Below are positions 28,687 to 29,057 of a stretch of 29,057 nt of DNA, one piece after another (the first letter of the stretch is position 1; each line of letters opens with the position of its first letter). The position numbers and the translations under genes are program-made. The stretch spans positions 1 through 29,057 of the forward strand of contig JBBROA010000045.1 in assembly GCA_038229875.1 (NCBI GenBank). Direction: 5' to 3'. The notes beneath the pieces are model-generated. The model ran no database searches and was not told where the DNA came from. It saw only the letters and a program-made list of their open reading frames with translations. Source of the stretch: JALYUA01 sp038229875 (lineage in GTDB: Bacteria > Acidobacteriota > Thermoanaerobaculia > UBA5066 > Gp7-AA6).

Positions 28687-28913
28687 CGGCCCCACACGCC
28701 GGTATTAACGGCGAGAAGGATGAACGCGACGAGAACGGCGATGAAACCGAGTCCGATAGCCGCGACCCATCGGAGACCGGGATACGGACGGACGAACCGA
28801 GGGAAGTCCGTGAGCATCGGTCCCGAGTACGACGGGGCCGGGGGAGCGGGCTTCTTCGCCTTCCCTCTCGCGTCCGCGACCTTACCCGTGGGAACTTTGA
28901 GGAAGCCCGTCAC
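28683..28913 (-). CDS. small single-helix membrane protein of unknown function
   Basis: A 76-aa protein from GTG 28913, the only start after an in-frame stop at 28919. The first 45 residues are basic and proline-rich (KVADARGKAKKPAPPAPSYS). One transmembrane helix (WVAAIGLGFIAVLVAFILLA, about 49-68) is followed by a short tail. Its stop overlaps the integrase ATG, so the two are translated together, which is unusual for an integrase. Possible roles are a membrane tether or a superinfection-type protein; nothing proves either. Confidence 0.55.
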   Translation of the reverse strand: MTGFLKVPTGKVADARGKAKKPAPPAPSYSGPMLTDFPRFVRPYPGLRWVAAIGLGFIAVLVAFILLAVNTGVWGR

Positions 28914-29057
28914 CCGCCCTAGCAGCCCGTGGATAAATCGGCGATTTGGGTTTCACGCGACAGCGGGTTGAAGGTTTGCGGTTGTGTCGCGACGCGCGTC
29001 TGAGAGGCCAGTTTGGGTCAGAAGGACAACGAGGGCACGCGCGGAGGCAAGAAACGA
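28914..29057. other. window end, no gene seen
   Basis: Contains an inverted repeat CGCGACA (28956-28962) and TGTCGCG (28985-28991) upstream of the minus-strand integrase operon, a candidate control site. No supported reading frame reaches the window edge. Confidence 0.3.

Larger units (their letters stand above)
26323..29057. mobile_element. element 2: start of a tRNA-Pro-integrated element (right end outside window)
   Basis: After the tRNA the gene style changes to very short phage-like genes plus a tyrosine integrase and AT-richer spacers. Contents here: a 58-aa Cys protein (minus), a holin-like 59-aa protein and a 49-aa basic protein (plus), then the integrase and a 76-aa membrane protein (minus). 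No second copy of the tRNA-Pro 3' end is found in the window, so the element extends past 29057. Confidence 0.75.

Overview
The window is a GC-rich bacterial chromosome segment with many GTG starts. It carries a TonB-dependent receptor with a carboxypeptidase-regulatory-like N-terminal domain, so the cell has an outer membrane. That receptor type, a seven-bladed Vgb-like secreted propeller with a distinctive C-terminal domain, and the general gene style point to Acidobacteriota or a close relative. This is an inference from style, not a marker-gene result. Several genes lack a Shine-Dalgarno sequence and instead have a TAGGCT-like -10 box about 6 nt before a GTG start, which suggests leaderless transcription.

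Region 1 (1-7263), host backbone: a KimA/APC-type permease and a small membrane protein, then on the minus strand a lipoprotein, a large TonB-dependent receptor, a single-haem c-type cytochrome-like protein and a secreted protein of unknown function. A decayed copy of the promoter and 5' part of tRNA-Leu lies at 6341-6401.

Region 2 (7264-14869), mobile element 1: an element of about 7.5 kb sits in tRNA-Leu(CAG). It is bounded by a 27-bp direct repeat of the tRNA 3' end and carries an 18-bp repeat just inside each end (candidate integrase arm sites). All recognised genes are on the plus strand, mostly with 1-4 nt overlaps: two unrecognised proteins, a large terminase (TerL), three small proteins, a RepA-like hexameric helicase, an iteron-and-palindrome block that looks like a replication origin, helix-turn-helix regulators, a ParB-like gene broken by frameshifts, a ribbon-helix-helix protein and a tyrosine integrase. 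There is no portal, capsid or tail gene. The set looks like a phage satellite or a minimal integrative replicon that brings its own TerL. This is the most interesting part of the window.

Region 3 (14870-26245), host backbone: a secreted protein; an ECF sigma factor with a membrane-anchored YCII-domain partner; a histidine kinase and single-domain response regulator; two small unknown proteins; a Vgb-like propeller; a conserved unknown protein; an overlapping operon of ribonuclease R, a DUF2155-like lipoprotein and the ribosome-assembly GTPase Der; and a MerR-type regulator.

Region 4 (26246-29057), mobile element 2: tRNA-Pro(GGG) is followed by the start of a second integrated element. It has a different tyrosine integrase, a 76-aa membrane protein, a holin-like 59-aa protein, a 49-aa basic protein and a 58-aa cysteine-containing protein. 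CGCCAA half-site palindromes lie upstream of the two plus-strand genes. The far attachment site is beyond the window.
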